Source of the DNA: Xestospongia muta | Taxonomy: Eukaryota > Porifera > Demospongiae > Haplosclerida > Petrosiidae | Direction of reading: 5' to 3' | Length of the DNA stretch: 64,000 nt | Assembly (NCBI GenBank): GCA_963693285.1 | Contig: OY848921.1 | Coordinates: 3,157,497 to 3,221,496 of the forward strand | In this document: positions 20,849 to 31,685 of the stretch, one piece after another | Position numbering within the stretch: the stretch's first letter is position 1 | Layout of the letters: each line of letters opens with the position of its first letter | Made by a program: the position numbers and the translations under genes | The notes under the pieces: model-generated | Database searches by the model: none | The model's input: the letters and a program-made list of their open reading frames with translations, nothing else | What the model was told of the DNA's origin: nothing

Positions 20849-22382
20849 ACTGCAACACTGCATGTAATTAAGAAGGGTGTGGCCACACCATAGCTATCAG
20901 AACATACAGGTATATTAGAGGTTGTATCAACAGAAACAGATGAATCAGTTGCTAAGGAACAGTGTGATGACAATGTTTTAGTAAACAATGATCGAAGAGA
21001 CCAATCTAAAACAAAAAACACAGTAAGACTGATATATATGTACTTGTATTACTATATCCTTACAGATCTTTCCTGCTCTATTCTCAGGTCGGAATACTAC
21101 AGAGAGTGTTTGATGAATTTCGATTCTTACAGATGAGCAAGCTACATCCTTTACACACAGCATATTTAACAAATCATATGTATTAACATACTTTACACAT
21201 TGGTAGCACTTTCAAACTGACAGAATGATAGACCTCTATCAACTGACAGTTGATGAGGTCTTGTTGTATTTTTAACCCTTCCTTAACAAATATGCTAGGA
21301 AATAACATTTGTTAATTCTAAAATGGATAATTCTGGCTATCTTAAATATTGCTATCACATTTGCTTATAGCTTACTTCTCTGTTTTAGGCAGAAACCATA
21401 CCCAAAACTCTGCTCCAGGAGGTGCAGGTTGAGGAGGATATCCCCATGTTGATCTCTGCCATTTTCCCCTAGTTGGGGAAAGATGGAGTTCCTGAACACT
21501 GTAGTGGCCTATGATCTCTGCTAGTGACCTTGGAAACATTCCATAGTGTCGAACTATATGTAAACATAATTATGTACAATATTATAATATTATGTTAAGC
21601 ATTTATCATAACTTCTTAACCACCCTTTAAAGCATAATTGCTCAAGTATACTTTTATAAGACATGACTAAAATTAATGATGTGTATTAATTTTAGACAAT
21701 TTTGTGAGTACTGTAATAATCACAAAATCACTAGTAAGTTAAGTGGGTATGACTCAGAAAAATTGTTAAACTTAATACACAATAGTTAGAACATTTTTAA
21801 TTTCTAAATTTAGTAGATTAATAGCAGTAGATTTGAGGTAAGAGGATTATTTTCAAGTCAGCAATACGTATGATTTATCTATTAAGAATGGCAGTGAAGT
21901 CTTCAGAGTCCAGACCCGATCAGTATTGAATGACAGTATTTTCAATAAATTGATGTTTATCAAGTATAATAAATGTTGTAAGTAAAGCTGCATTCATTAG
22001 TGAGTTTTTAAGTTAAAACTGATAAGTGAAAACTGTAGTTTTACTTTGGTTGGTCTGGGAATGAGACTGTGTATTGACTTAATCAATAAAATAAACATGG
22101 GGTTTGATGATGCTCATTAAAACTTATTATTAGAGGTCATAGACAAGTGATCATTATTTTGAATTATTAGCTGGTTTTAGAATAAATTAACTAACCCTGC
22201 ATTGGATGAGCAAGTTGACTTGGTTCAATGTCCCATGTTGTTAGGTGTTCAAAATGAGCTGATATTCTACCATCTGGTAAATGTCGTAAGAGTAAGTCTT
22301 CTTGATAACTTTGATCAACGAGATGAAGCGAGCAGCCACAAATAAAGGACAACAGTAAGCAAAACGATGTGATCAAAGCCAT
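20849..22382 (-). pseudogene. Partial PIGT duplicate, exons 3-5 deleted
   Basis: A second copy of the PIGT 5' region: exon 1 at about 22196-22382 and exon 2 at about 21357-21534 are intact, as are most of the exon 6 and 7 regions (about 21.06-21.15 kb and 20.91-21.01 kb). Exons 3 and 4 and nearly all of exon 5 are replaced by a 30-bp near-palindrome at 21231-21260. It cannot encode PIG-T. It sits downstream of UGT-K just as PIGT sits downstream of UGT-A, so it came with that gene in a segmental duplication. Confidence 0.9.
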
Positions 22383-22788
22383 CACTGGTAACCACGCCCC
22401 ACTATAATTAATTTAGAAACACACGTGGTCTCACATGTTCAATAAGCCCTACCACTGACTATTAAAGCAGCCATTCTGTAGTCACTCCACTACAAAGCAA
22501 ACACTTTGTAATTATATAAGTAATGAGCCAAACTAATTAAGGCCAAATAGTCCACACACAAACACACATCTCTTGCTTTATGATCACACATTTACAATGA
22601 GCTCTACTAAACGTGTGAGGTGGATAATTAAAATTAAGTAAAATAATTATTTCTGAGATAACAAAATTAAAGGAACAACATGACTGTCAATAAATACAAA
22701 ATGTTATCTCTTTCCCAGACCTACTGAAAGGAAAAGTAGTTTGGGAATGAGACTGTATACCAAACTCTTATATATGGCAAAATGGTTA

Positions 22789-24354
22789 TCATTCCTTTTT
22801 GAGTTTTTCCTTTGAACAGAATCTACAGCAACACTTATATACTTTAACTATACAATACATAATGATCAATATGATACACAGTAGTGTAACATGTACATCA
22901 ATATTGTAGTATTGTATCCAGCTCCATTTGTACTTGACAGGACCTGGTATCAGGTGATCATAACCAACATTAACATAGAACTCCACAAGATCTGCTGCCT
23001 TATCCACACCTCCTGCTCTCTTCATGATCTGACTCATCTTTTGAGCCTTTTTATGATATTCTCCTGACTCTATTGTCTCAATACTCTCCCTAATATTTTG
23101 AGAGGTCATTTGATGAAGTTTAAGTTGTACACCAACTCCAGAATGTTCTACTTTTGCTGCCCAATCCAACTGATCACTGACTAGTGGTATTACTATAAGA
23201 GGAACTCCATAGTAAAGAGCTTCGTGAACTCCATTAGAACCACCATGTAGTATAGCCATAGAGATAGACTTATGTTGTAATAGAGTGGCCTGTGGAGTCC
23301 ATGATGAAATAAAGTATTTGTTTTGGTCAAGCTTTATATCATTAAGAACATGTTGATTAAGTTTATTGAGAGACCATACAACAGAGTAATTAGTTTGAAA
23401 GGTACTGTTAACAAGTGCCATAGCTAAATCAATAGTAGTATGTGCAAGAGACCCCATACTGATATATATAACACTGTTATCCTCTTTATCTTGTATCCAC
23501 TTTGACAAATCTGTAGGTAGTGGTTTATTTAACTTGGACAAAAGAGGCCCTACATATTCTGTTAAAGGTGAAATTGTTCGTGGGTACTCAAAACCAAAAG
23601 CAGATAGTATAAAGACAGGAAACTCCCAACATTCAAATTGTGTCCAATGAAAGGCTTTTTTACACATATCACTGGTAATAGTAGATCCAAAGAGTTCAAA
23701 AAGAGAAACAACTGGGAGAGAATATATTAAAGTGCTTCTTAACCTTCCAACAAAATTAAGATTATCTGTTTTTCCTAACAATGGTTCTGGATAAGCCCAA
23801 GGTGGATAATCATATGTAATTCTATCATAAACAGCTACAGTACGTACATTATTATAAGCAGCAAGACATGTTAATGAATGCGATAAAAATTTTGCCATTA
23901 AGACAATATCCCATTGCTGGATCCCCTGTTTTTTAAGATAACTAAGAATAGGATCACAGCTTAGTTTTGGAACTCTGCTAGTGACGTCTAACAAACCCTG
24001 ATATTTTGTCCATGGGTTGAATGAAGACAAAAGCTTTCCACTTTCAAGATATAACTCACGAAATTGACTTTCATTTAGTAGGAATTTGCCTGCAGACAGA
24101 TACTCTATACGTCTCTCCAATGTTTTCTCTTTTAAATTTACCCAATTGTCTAGAGAACAAAAGGATACATTATGTCCACGCCTTACCAGTTCCTCTCCTA
24201 GGGCTAACAAAGGATACACATGACCAGCAAATGGAGGAGCTGCCAACAGAACATTTAACTTTTTGATGGAGACATTTCTTGCCTTATTGTCAGTCAAAGA
24301 AAGACTGTTAGTTGATAGAGCTGCTATAATGAAGACAAAGCAGATGTTCTTCAT
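22789..24354 (-). CDS. UDP-glycosyltransferase (minus-type subfamily, UGT-K)
   Basis: Intact 521-aa paralogue of UGT-A with only scattered differences. It has a signal peptide from the ATG at 24354, GHVYPLLALGEEL, the WTPQ/HGG/SDQ donor signature, a membrane span, a CCC-x-x-C cluster and a KLKKE ER-retrieval tail. Upstream, a nine-codon ORF begins at an out-of-frame ATG and ends in TGA overlapping the main start (ATGA). Head to head with UGT-L at 25231; the whole block 20.85-25.2 kb duplicates 0.17-5.1 kb. Confidence 0.94.
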   Translation of the reverse strand: MKNICFVFIIAALSTNSLSLTDNKARNVSIKKLNVLLAAPPFAGHVYPLLALGEELVRRGHNVSFCSLDNWVNLKEKTLERRIEYLSAGKFLLNESQFRELYLESGKLLSSFNPWTKYQGLLDVTSRVPKLSCDPILSYLKKQGIQQWDIVLMAKFLSHSLTCLAAYNNVRTVAVYDRITYDYPPWAYPEPLLGKTDNLNFVGRLRSTLIYSLPVVSLFELFGSTITSDMCKKAFHWTQFECWEFPVFILSAFGFEYPRTISPLTEYVGPLLSKLNKPLPTDLSKWIQDKEDNSVIYISMGSLAHTTIDLAMALVNSTFQTNYSVVWSLNKLNQHVLNDIKLDQNKYFISSWTPQATLLQHKSISMAILHGGSNGVHEALYYGVPLIVIPLVSDQLDWAAKVEHSGVGVQLKLHQMTSQNIRESIETIESGEYHKKAQKMSQIMKRAGGVDKAADLVEFYVNVGYDHLIPGPVKYKWSWIQYYNIDVHVTLLCIILIIMYCIVKVYKCCCRFCSKEKLKKE

Positions 24355-24704
24355 ATTACTGGTGATGTCACTGATAACATACAAAGTAACTAATTAGTTA
24401 TTACTTTGTATGGTATTAGTGACAAGATCTTAATTGTGAGCTGTCCATTATTAATTGTGATGGAGCTCATCTACCAAATAGAAAAACTTTCACAAATGTT
24501 TTCTATTGTAGAATAGCCTTAAACTTTGTCAAACTGTATACAAGGTTTGGTCATAAGTAGATTGGAGATTAAGTTGAATAGAATTTTATTACAGAATAAA
24601 AAGCAGCAATCCACACACATAAAATATGGAATACTGACTAAACATAAATAATAGTAAATTTTTGTCTTCATTCAACCCATAGACAAAATAGATATTATAT
24701 TATG

Positions 24705-24835
24705 TATTTCTCCCTAGTTAGGGAAAGATGGAGTTCCTGAACACTGTAGAGACCTATGAATGCTATGATCTCTGCTAGTGACCTTGGAAATATTCCATAG
24801 TGTCAAACTATATGTAAACATAAGTATGTACATGT
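24705..24835 (-). pseudogene. PIGT exon 2 relic (third) with near-palindrome
   Basis: The same stray exon 2 segment as at 4532 and 9205, again directly upstream of a minus-type UGT. It runs into a near-perfect version (a G/T change) of the 62-bp palindrome, about 24805-24866. Confidence 0.8.
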
Positions 24836-25004
24836 ACATAATTATGTTTACATATAGTTTGACATGATATAGTTATAATATTGTACGATATTATAACATT
24901 ACAACTAACATCCACATTATTTAGAGTTAGAGGAAGAGTAACAAATCATAGATAATACTTTGAGAACACTGTAAAAAGTAATACAATAGAGATAGACTAT
25001 TCTA

Positions 25005-25105
25005 TCGTAAATATTCTGTTAAAGGAGAAATTGTCCATCGGTACTCAAAGCCAATTACTGTTCATGTAATAGCAGGATATTCCCATACTTCAAACTGGTC
25101 TTTTT
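25005..25105 (-). pseudogene. Short UGT coding fragment in divergent promoter region
   Basis: Copy of the stranded UGT piece at 4832-4925, same orientation, with the same stop. It lies about 130 bp upstream of the UGT-L start. Confidence 0.7.
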
Positions 25106-25230
25106 ATTTAGACTGCCTATTTGTCTGACAGGAAAAGAAATGATACCTATCCCCCTAAAATTATTAGACTATGCTCAGCAAATGACTTCCTGCTAGACCT
25201 AATCTAATTATTATTCAATAGGGCTGCATA

Positions 25231-26835
25231 ATGGCAAGCAAGAAAGTTGTAGCTCTAACTTTCCTTTTACTATTTCTTTTTGGACTGTATGCTGTGGTAC
25301 ACAGTAATCCTATGAACTCTAATCTTACTAGCTACACTATAGGTAGCCATACCGTTAAACCTTTAAAAGTCTTATTTGTCTCTGCCCCATTTCCTGGTCA
25401 TACTAATGCTTTATTAGCTCTTGGAGAAGAGTTAGTAAGACGTGGACATAATGTATCGTTTTGTTCTACAGACTCTTGGGACAACTTAATAGAGAAGGTA
25501 ATGGAGAGAAGAATGAAGTATCTTTCTGCTGGAATAGTGATAGATTATGAGTCAAAACGAGCGAATATCCACAAGGTTCTGAAATCGATGTTTTCTAGCA
25601 ATCCTTGGATGGTTTATAAAGCTCTAATGACTGTTATTGAATGGAACCAAGAAATTGTTAGTCCTATAATTGACTATCTTATCAATAATGATGTGACTCA
25701 ATGGGACATTGTAATCACTGATTATTTGCTAATAAACTCAGTTCCTTGTATTGCCAGATATCACAACGTATCTGTAATTGGTGTCTTTAACAGACCTATC
25801 CACAATATTAATCATCCACCTTGGCCTTATCCTTCAATTACATCCGGGAAAACTGATAATATTATGTTTCTAGACAGACTTAGCAATATTCCGTCAAGGT
25901 TCATTGGATTATTGATCGGAAAATTTTTTTTTTATAGCTCACCTACTGTCAATAAACTTTGTAACAAAGTATTTCATTGGGGTCCACTTGAAGGATGGGA
26001 GTATCCTGCTATTGTACGAACAGTAATTGGCTTTGAGTACCCACGAACAATTTCACCTTTAACAGAATATGTTGGACCTATATTGTCTAAATTAAATAAA
26101 CCACTACCTACAGATTTGTCAAAGTGGATACAAGATAAAGAGGACAACAGTGTTATATATATCAGTATGGGATCTATTGCTAATACAAATTATGACTTGG
26201 TTGTGGCATTTGTTAACAGTACTAATAGCACTACATACTCTGTAGTGTGGTCTTTAAATGAACTTCACCAACATTTTCTTGATGACATGAAACTTGATTC
26301 ACACAAATATGTTATATCATCATGGACTCCTCAGGTTACTCTATTACAACATAAGTCTATCTCTATGGCTATACTACATGGTGGTTCTAATGGAGTTCAT
26401 GAAGCTCTTTACTATGGAGTTCCACTTATTGTCATACCACAATTTGGTGATCAATTTGATTGGGCAGCAATGGTAGAACATTCTGGAGTTGGTTTACAAA
26501 TAAAACCTCATCAAGTGTCCTCTCAAACTATTAAGAAGAGTATTAAGACAATAGAGTCAGGAGAATATCATAAAAAGGCTCAAAAGATGAGTCAGATCAT
26601 GAAGAAAGCAGGAGGTGTGGATAAGGCAGCAGATCTTGTGGAGTTCTATGTTAATGTTGGTTATGATCACCTGATACCAGGTCCTGTCAAGTACAAATGG
26701 AGCTGGATACAATACTACAATATTGATGTACACGTTACACTACTGTGTATCCTATTAATCATTATGTATTGTATAGTTAAAGTATGTAAGTGTTGCTGTA
26801 GATGTTGTTCAAAGGAAAAACTCAAAAAGGAGTGA
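25231..26835 (+). CDS. UDP-glycosyltransferase (plus-type, UGT-L)
   Basis: Intact 534-aa UGT. Signal peptide, PGHTNALLALGEEL, donor signature with GDQFDWAA, membrane span, KCCCRCC and KLKKE tail are all present. Compared with its paralogues it has a three-residue insertion in the IHNINHPPWPY stretch and several unique substitutions in the acceptor domain. Plus-strand partner of UGT-K, and the positional counterpart of UGT-B in the duplicated block, but with an intact signal peptide. Confidence 0.94.
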   Translation: MASKKVVALTFLLLFLFGLYAVVHSNPMNSNLTSYTIGSHTVKPLKVLFVSAPFPGHTNALLALGEELVRRGHNVSFCSTDSWDNLIEKVMERRMKYLSAGIVIDYESKRANIHKVLKSMFSSNPWMVYKALMTVIEWNQEIVSPIIDYLINNDVTQWDIVITDYLLINSVPCIARYHNVSVIGVFNRPIHNINHPPWPYPSITSGKTDNIMFLDRLSNIPSRFIGLLIGKFFFYSSPTVNKLCNKVFHWGPLEGWEYPAIVRTVIGFEYPRTISPLTEYVGPILSKLNKPLPTDLSKWIQDKEDNSVIYISMGSIANTNYDLVVAFVNSTNSTTYSVVWSLNELHQHFLDDMKLDSHKYVISSWTPQVTLLQHKSISMAILHGGSNGVHEALYYGVPLIVIPQFGDQFDWAAMVEHSGVGLQIKPHQVSSQTIKKSIKTIESGEYHKKAQKMSQIMKKAGGVDKAADLVEFYVNVGYDHLIPGPVKYKWSWIQYYNIDVHVTLLCILLIIMYCIVKVCKCCCRCCSKEKLKKE

Positions 26836-27269
26836 TAACTAGTTTGCCATACATAGTAGTTTGGTATATAGTCTAATTCCTGGACTACTTTTCCTTTCAG
26901 TAGGTCTGGGAATGAGACTATAGTTGTATTTATTGAAATGTTGTTACTTTTTTAAAAGTATTTTATGTTATCTCATAAATAATTATTCTACTTTATATTA
27001 ATATCTGTCTCACATGTTTAGTAGGACATTGATGACAGTTAATTGCTTGACCACATTCCAATGTGTGATCATAAAGCAAGAGATACATGTGTGTGTGGAC
27101 TATTTGGCCCTAATTAGTTTGGCTCATTACTTATATAATTACAAAGTGTTTAATTTGTAGTGGAGTGACTACGGAATGGCTGCTTTACTTATATAATTAC
27201 AGTTTAATACACAAAGTATACATTTCCTGCCGGTAGACACTGCCTATTATTATTCAATAAGACAGCATA

Positions 27270-28871
27270 ATGGCAAGCAAGAAAGTTGTCGCTCTAACTC
27301 TCCTTTTACTATTTCTTTTTGGACTGTATGCTGTGGTACACAGTAATCCTATGAACTCTAATCCTACTAGCTACACTATAGGTAGCTCTACCGTCAAACC
27401 GTTAAAAGTCTTATTTGTCTCTGTCCCATTACCTGGTCATACTAATGCTTTATTAACTCTTGGAGAAGAGTTAGTAAGACGTGGACATAATGTAGCGTTT
27501 TGTTCTACAGACTCTTGGGACAACTTAATGGACAAGGCAATGGAGAGAGGAATAAAGTATCTTTCTGCAGGAAAAGTGATAGATTATGAGTCAAAACGAG
27601 CGAATATCCACAAGGTTGCCCAATGGCTGTTTTCTAACAATCCCTGGCTGATTTATAAAGCTTTAATGACTGTTATTGAATGGAAGAAAGATGGTGTTAG
27701 TCCTATAATTGACTATCTTATCAATAATGATGTGACTCAATGGGACATTGTAATATTTGATTATTTCCTAAAAAACTCAGTTCCCTGTATTGCCAGATAT
27801 CACAATGTATCTGGGATTGGTGTCTTTAACAGACATTTCCATAATGATCCACCTTGGCCTTATCCTTTAGCTATGTCTGGGAAAACTGACAATATTATTT
27901 TTCTAGACAGACTTAGCAATATTCCATCAATGTTCATCAGATCATTGATTGACAATGTTCAATTATATAGCTCACCCACTGTCAATAAACTATGTAACAA
28001 AGTATTTCATTGGGGTCCACTTGAAGGATGGGAATATCCTGCTATTGTACGAACAGTAATTGGCTTTGAGTACCCACGAACAATTTCACCTTTAACAGAA
28101 TATGTAGGACCTATATTGTCTAAATTAAATAAACCACTACCTACAGATTTGTCAAAGTGGATACAAGATAAAGAGGACAACAGTGTTATATATATCAGTA
28201 TGGGATCTATTGCTAATACAAGTCATGACTTGGTTGTGGCATTTGTTAACAGTACTAATAGCACTACATACTCTGTGGTGTGGTCTTTAAATGAACTTCA
28301 CCAACATTTTGTTAATGACATGAAACTTGCTTCACACAAATACTTTATTTCATCATGGACTCCTCAGCTTACTCTTTTACAACATAAGTCTATCTCTATG
28401 GCTATACTACATGGTGGTTCTAATGGAGTTCATGAAGCTCTTTACTATGGAGTTCCACTTATAGTGATACCACAATTTTCTGATCAATTTGATTGGGCAG
28501 CAATGGTAGAACATTCTGGAGTTGGTTTACAAATAAAACGTCATCAAGTGTCCTCTCAAACTATTAAGAAGAGTATTGAGACAATAGAGTCAGGAGAATA
28601 TCATAAAAAGGCTCAAAAGATGAGTCAGATCATGAAGAGAGCAGGAGGTGTGGATAAGGCAGCAGATCTTGTGGAGTTCTATGTTAATGTTGGTTATGAT
28701 CACCTGATACCAGGTCCTGTCAAGTACAAATGGAGCTGGATACAATACTACAATATTGATGTACATGTTACACTACTGTGTATCATATTGATCATTATGT
28801 ATTGTATAGTTAAAATATGTAAGTGTTGCTGTAGATACTGTTGTCTGAAAAAGAAGCAGAAAGAAGACTGA
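27270..28871 (+). CDS. UDP-glycosyltransferase (plus-type, UGT-M)
   Basis: Intact 533-aa UGT closest to UGT-H in the acceptor half (shared residues such as the FDYFL, RHxHNDPPWPYPLA and NNVQLYSSPTVNK stretches). It ends with the alternative KxKxx tail (KQKED) seen in UGT-B. Its upstream spacer (26836-27269) is short and made of flank repeats. It is the last UGT of the array; the 3' flank after about 28.95 kb is unrelated to the others. Confidence 0.94.
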   Translation: MASKKVVALTLLLLFLFGLYAVVHSNPMNSNPTSYTIGSSTVKPLKVLFVSVPLPGHTNALLTLGEELVRRGHNVAFCSTDSWDNLMDKAMERGIKYLSAGKVIDYESKRANIHKVAQWLFSNNPWLIYKALMTVIEWKKDGVSPIIDYLINNDVTQWDIVIFDYFLKNSVPCIARYHNVSGIGVFNRHFHNDPPWPYPLAMSGKTDNIIFLDRLSNIPSMFIRSLIDNVQLYSSPTVNKLCNKVFHWGPLEGWEYPAIVRTVIGFEYPRTISPLTEYVGPILSKLNKPLPTDLSKWIQDKEDNSVIYISMGSIANTSHDLVVAFVNSTNSTTYSVVWSLNELHQHFVNDMKLASHKYFISSWTPQLTLLQHKSISMAILHGGSNGVHEALYYGVPLIVIPQFSDQFDWAAMVEHSGVGLQIKRHQVSSQTIKKSIETIESGEYHKKAQKMSQIMKRAGGVDKAADLVEFYVNVGYDHLIPGPVKYKWSWIQYYNIDVHVTLLCIILIIMYCIVKICKCCCRYCCLKKKQKED

Positions 28872-29495
28872 ATGTTGTTTTGTAAAATTTTAGTACTTTT
28901 TTCTAGTATATAACTGCTAAATTTTTATTTCACCTATTGATATTAATAGAATAACTCTAAAAGTCACTGTACTAGATAGAGCTAATTATGATATAGTCAT
29001 GTGTTTTAAAGTGATTATTAACACAAGTATGAACAACCAACTTATGGTTTATTTAATAAAAATCATAACTTGATCAATAATTACTTAAGGGCCTTTGATG
29101 TAAAAGTTATAAAAAGCAATAATGGAAATAAATGTAGAGTGTACAACGCTAAAAAAACTGTAACAAAGCAGGATGTTCAATGTAACAATCTGAGAGTAGT
29201 GACTAGCATAAATAAATTATAAAAATATAAAAATAGTGCATATAAATAAATTTGTATTCCATTGGACTACACTATTTTGATTAAATGCTACTGTTTCGTT
29301 GTCCTTTACTCCTATATGTTAGCAACAAGCTTAAAATAGCAATAATGCCGTTAAGATTGATTTAAAGTCTAGAATAAATTACGCATGCCAGATCAGGAAT
29401 GCATATTTATACGGGCAATATTCATAGCTAGAAAAAGGGGGTGGGGCGGAGCTCGTTTACAGGTTCAAATTTTAGGTGGAGCTCACTAAAGTGTT
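28872..29495. other. Spacer with promoter of the RhoGEF gene
   Basis: AT-rich spacer without ORFs. About 50 bp before the RhoGEF ATG is a GC-rich island (GGGGGTGGGGCGGAGC at about 29437-29452) resembling a GC box, unusual in this AT-rich window and the best candidate for a core promoter. Confidence 0.4.
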
Positions 29496-31685
29496 ATGGA
29501 TAGTCAATTAGCAACCCTTACACCTCAGTATTATCTTTTCAACAGTCGAATGGAGTCCTATCCGTCTCCATTTTACAGTCCATTCTCTGTGTCAGAAGGT
29601 AAGATATTTCAATCATAATACACACATCTTCTCTCTTTCAGAAAAAGGAGGAAGAATAAGCAGAAGACAAAAAGTAGTCAGAGAAATCTTTGACTCAGAA
29701 CAGACATATATTTCACAACTGAACACAATTGTGAATGTGAGGGTCAACTTCACATATAGATTATATACATTATAATACTTATCCCATTTGGCACTACATC
29801 AATCAATGAAACTCACTCTAGTTATTTCTCAAACCTATTCGTGTGAGAGGTCTCCTTCCTTCCGTTGTGCTGTCTGCCATCTTCAGTAACATAGAGGGTA
29901 TCTTAGGAGTCAATACTGAATTGTATCGCAGTATGAAACAACACAGCCTTGGAGAGGCTTTCTCTAATCTAGGTCCATTTCTTAAATTATATTCTACATA
30001 TTCTAGCAATTATCAAACTGCATTGTCAACACTAGAGGTATATCCCATCTATCATAAATTAATATATATCTATATTTGATAGAAATGGATGAAGCAAGAC
30101 AACGAATTTGCAAGTTTTATAGAACTTCAAGAATCAAGACCAGAGTGTTGTTACCTCAACTTACCAGCTCTTCTAATTACTCCTGTACAGAGAATACCAA
30201 GGTACTCAGTACACATTTAATAGTTCATGTACCATACATGTTACTGAACATATTTACAGATACAAGTTATTATTAGAGGACTTATTAAAGCACACTAAAG
30301 AATCACATATGGACTATTCAAAAATTAACAGTAAGTCCACTATTGAAGTACCAATATCAGTAAATGGCAAGCATGAACAAACTTAGTAAACTACACATGC
30401 GTACTATATAATATATATACTTAGGTGCAACTTTACAAGTAGCAGCTGTTGCCTCTCACATTAATGAGTACATCAGACAACATGAAAATGCTAAGAAGAT
30501 GCTAAGAATTCAGTCACAGTTCACTGGTGGATTTGTACCAGGAATTATAGCACCTGGACGTAATTTTATCAAAGAAGGGAAACTAATGAAGGCAAGACAG
30601 TGTATATATTCTTTGGTTACTTTAAATTATTTCTGTAGGTCTGTAGGAGGAAACCAAAAGAACGTATGGTGTTCATATTCACTGATATGCTATTGTATGC
30701 TAGAACTAACTTGTTAGATATTAGATCAGAGTAAGAGCTATGTAATATAATTAGTAATACCTATTAAATACTATAATGTAGGACATATTCTTGTTGTGGT
30801 GTTCTACCATTGTTAAATGCACAAATACAAATCCAGGATAAAGATATAAGAGCTCCAGATGTCACTGCCTTTTTTAAAGTATGCCAGATGCATTTAAAAT
30901 ATATCTATAATTATATATCATTTTTCATGTATTAAACAGGTTATGAATAATGACAAGTCTCTTATATTTTACTCTTACAAAGAACATGAGACATATGAGT
31001 GGGCACAAACTATTGAAGATACTATCAGGTCAATTAAGAACTTTATTGTAAATTCGTGTATTATCATACTTGCAGAGAGCTTCATGAAGCATTTCTTTCA
31101 ATGAAAATACCAAGACCTCTTAGATTGTCTTCATCAACAAGACCATCTAGTACTCCAAGTAAACAAATTATAGAACCACTAAATACTTCATTTGAGGTAA
31201 CTGAGAATGCTAATCAGATAAGCAATAACTACATTATAGAGTCCTTATCCATTAACTCCTACCACTCCACTATCTAATTTGGCCTTTCCACCTCCACCTT
31301 TGACTGTTCAAGATGAGGTCCCAATGATGACTGAAGTCACACCTAATAATGATATACCAGTTGAAATGGAAATAGAAAATGATGACGATAACACAAATGA
31401 AAGACCACTTGATGACAATATTCATAATTCAGAAGATGAAGAAACACAACCATTATTAGAATATGTGGAGGTTGTTTTTTATAGCACTGAAATGTACATT
31501 AAGGAATAATACTATTTTCACAGAGACCAAGTGGACGTGAACATAATGGAACTTCAAATGATGAACTGTGTGGTTCAGCGTGAGTTCAAGTGTATAATGC
31601 AAGCTGTATGTAATGAAATGTCTTTTGTAGTTCTACATCTATCATATCAGGAAGTACTCAAACAAAATGTTGTATAATATTATGA
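29496..31685 (+). CDS. DH-PH Rho guanine-nucleotide exchange factor with C-terminal CaaX box
   Basis: Thirteen exons: 29496-29598, 29642-29736, 29822-30037, 30083-30201, 30260-30330, 30425-30591, 30639-30730, 30782-30878, 30940-31028, 31076-31196, 31240-31470, 31524-31579 and 31631-31685. They sum to 1512 nt (503 aa) with every phase consistent. Introns are mostly about 45-95 bp. The DH domain (residues about 42-255) shows REIFDSEQTYISQL, the FLKP turn, IFSNIEGIL and LLITPVQRIPRYKLLLEDLLKHT. The PH domain follows (about 260-350: MVFIFTDMLLYAR ... YEWAQTIEDTI). The tail is Ser/Pro-rich then acidic and ends CCIIL, a geranylgeranyl-type CaaX preceded by a Cys. A polyadenylation signal (AATAAA, 31687) overlaps the end. 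It should activate a Rho-family GTPase at membranes; which one is unknown. DH-PH assignment is firm; FGD-like kinship is only a guess. Confidence 0.9.

Noticed and set aside
30499..30717. 72-codon plus ORF ending in CYCMLELTC
   Set aside because: It reads through the GC-AG intron of the RhoGEF into the wrong frame; the spliced frame gives the PH domain.
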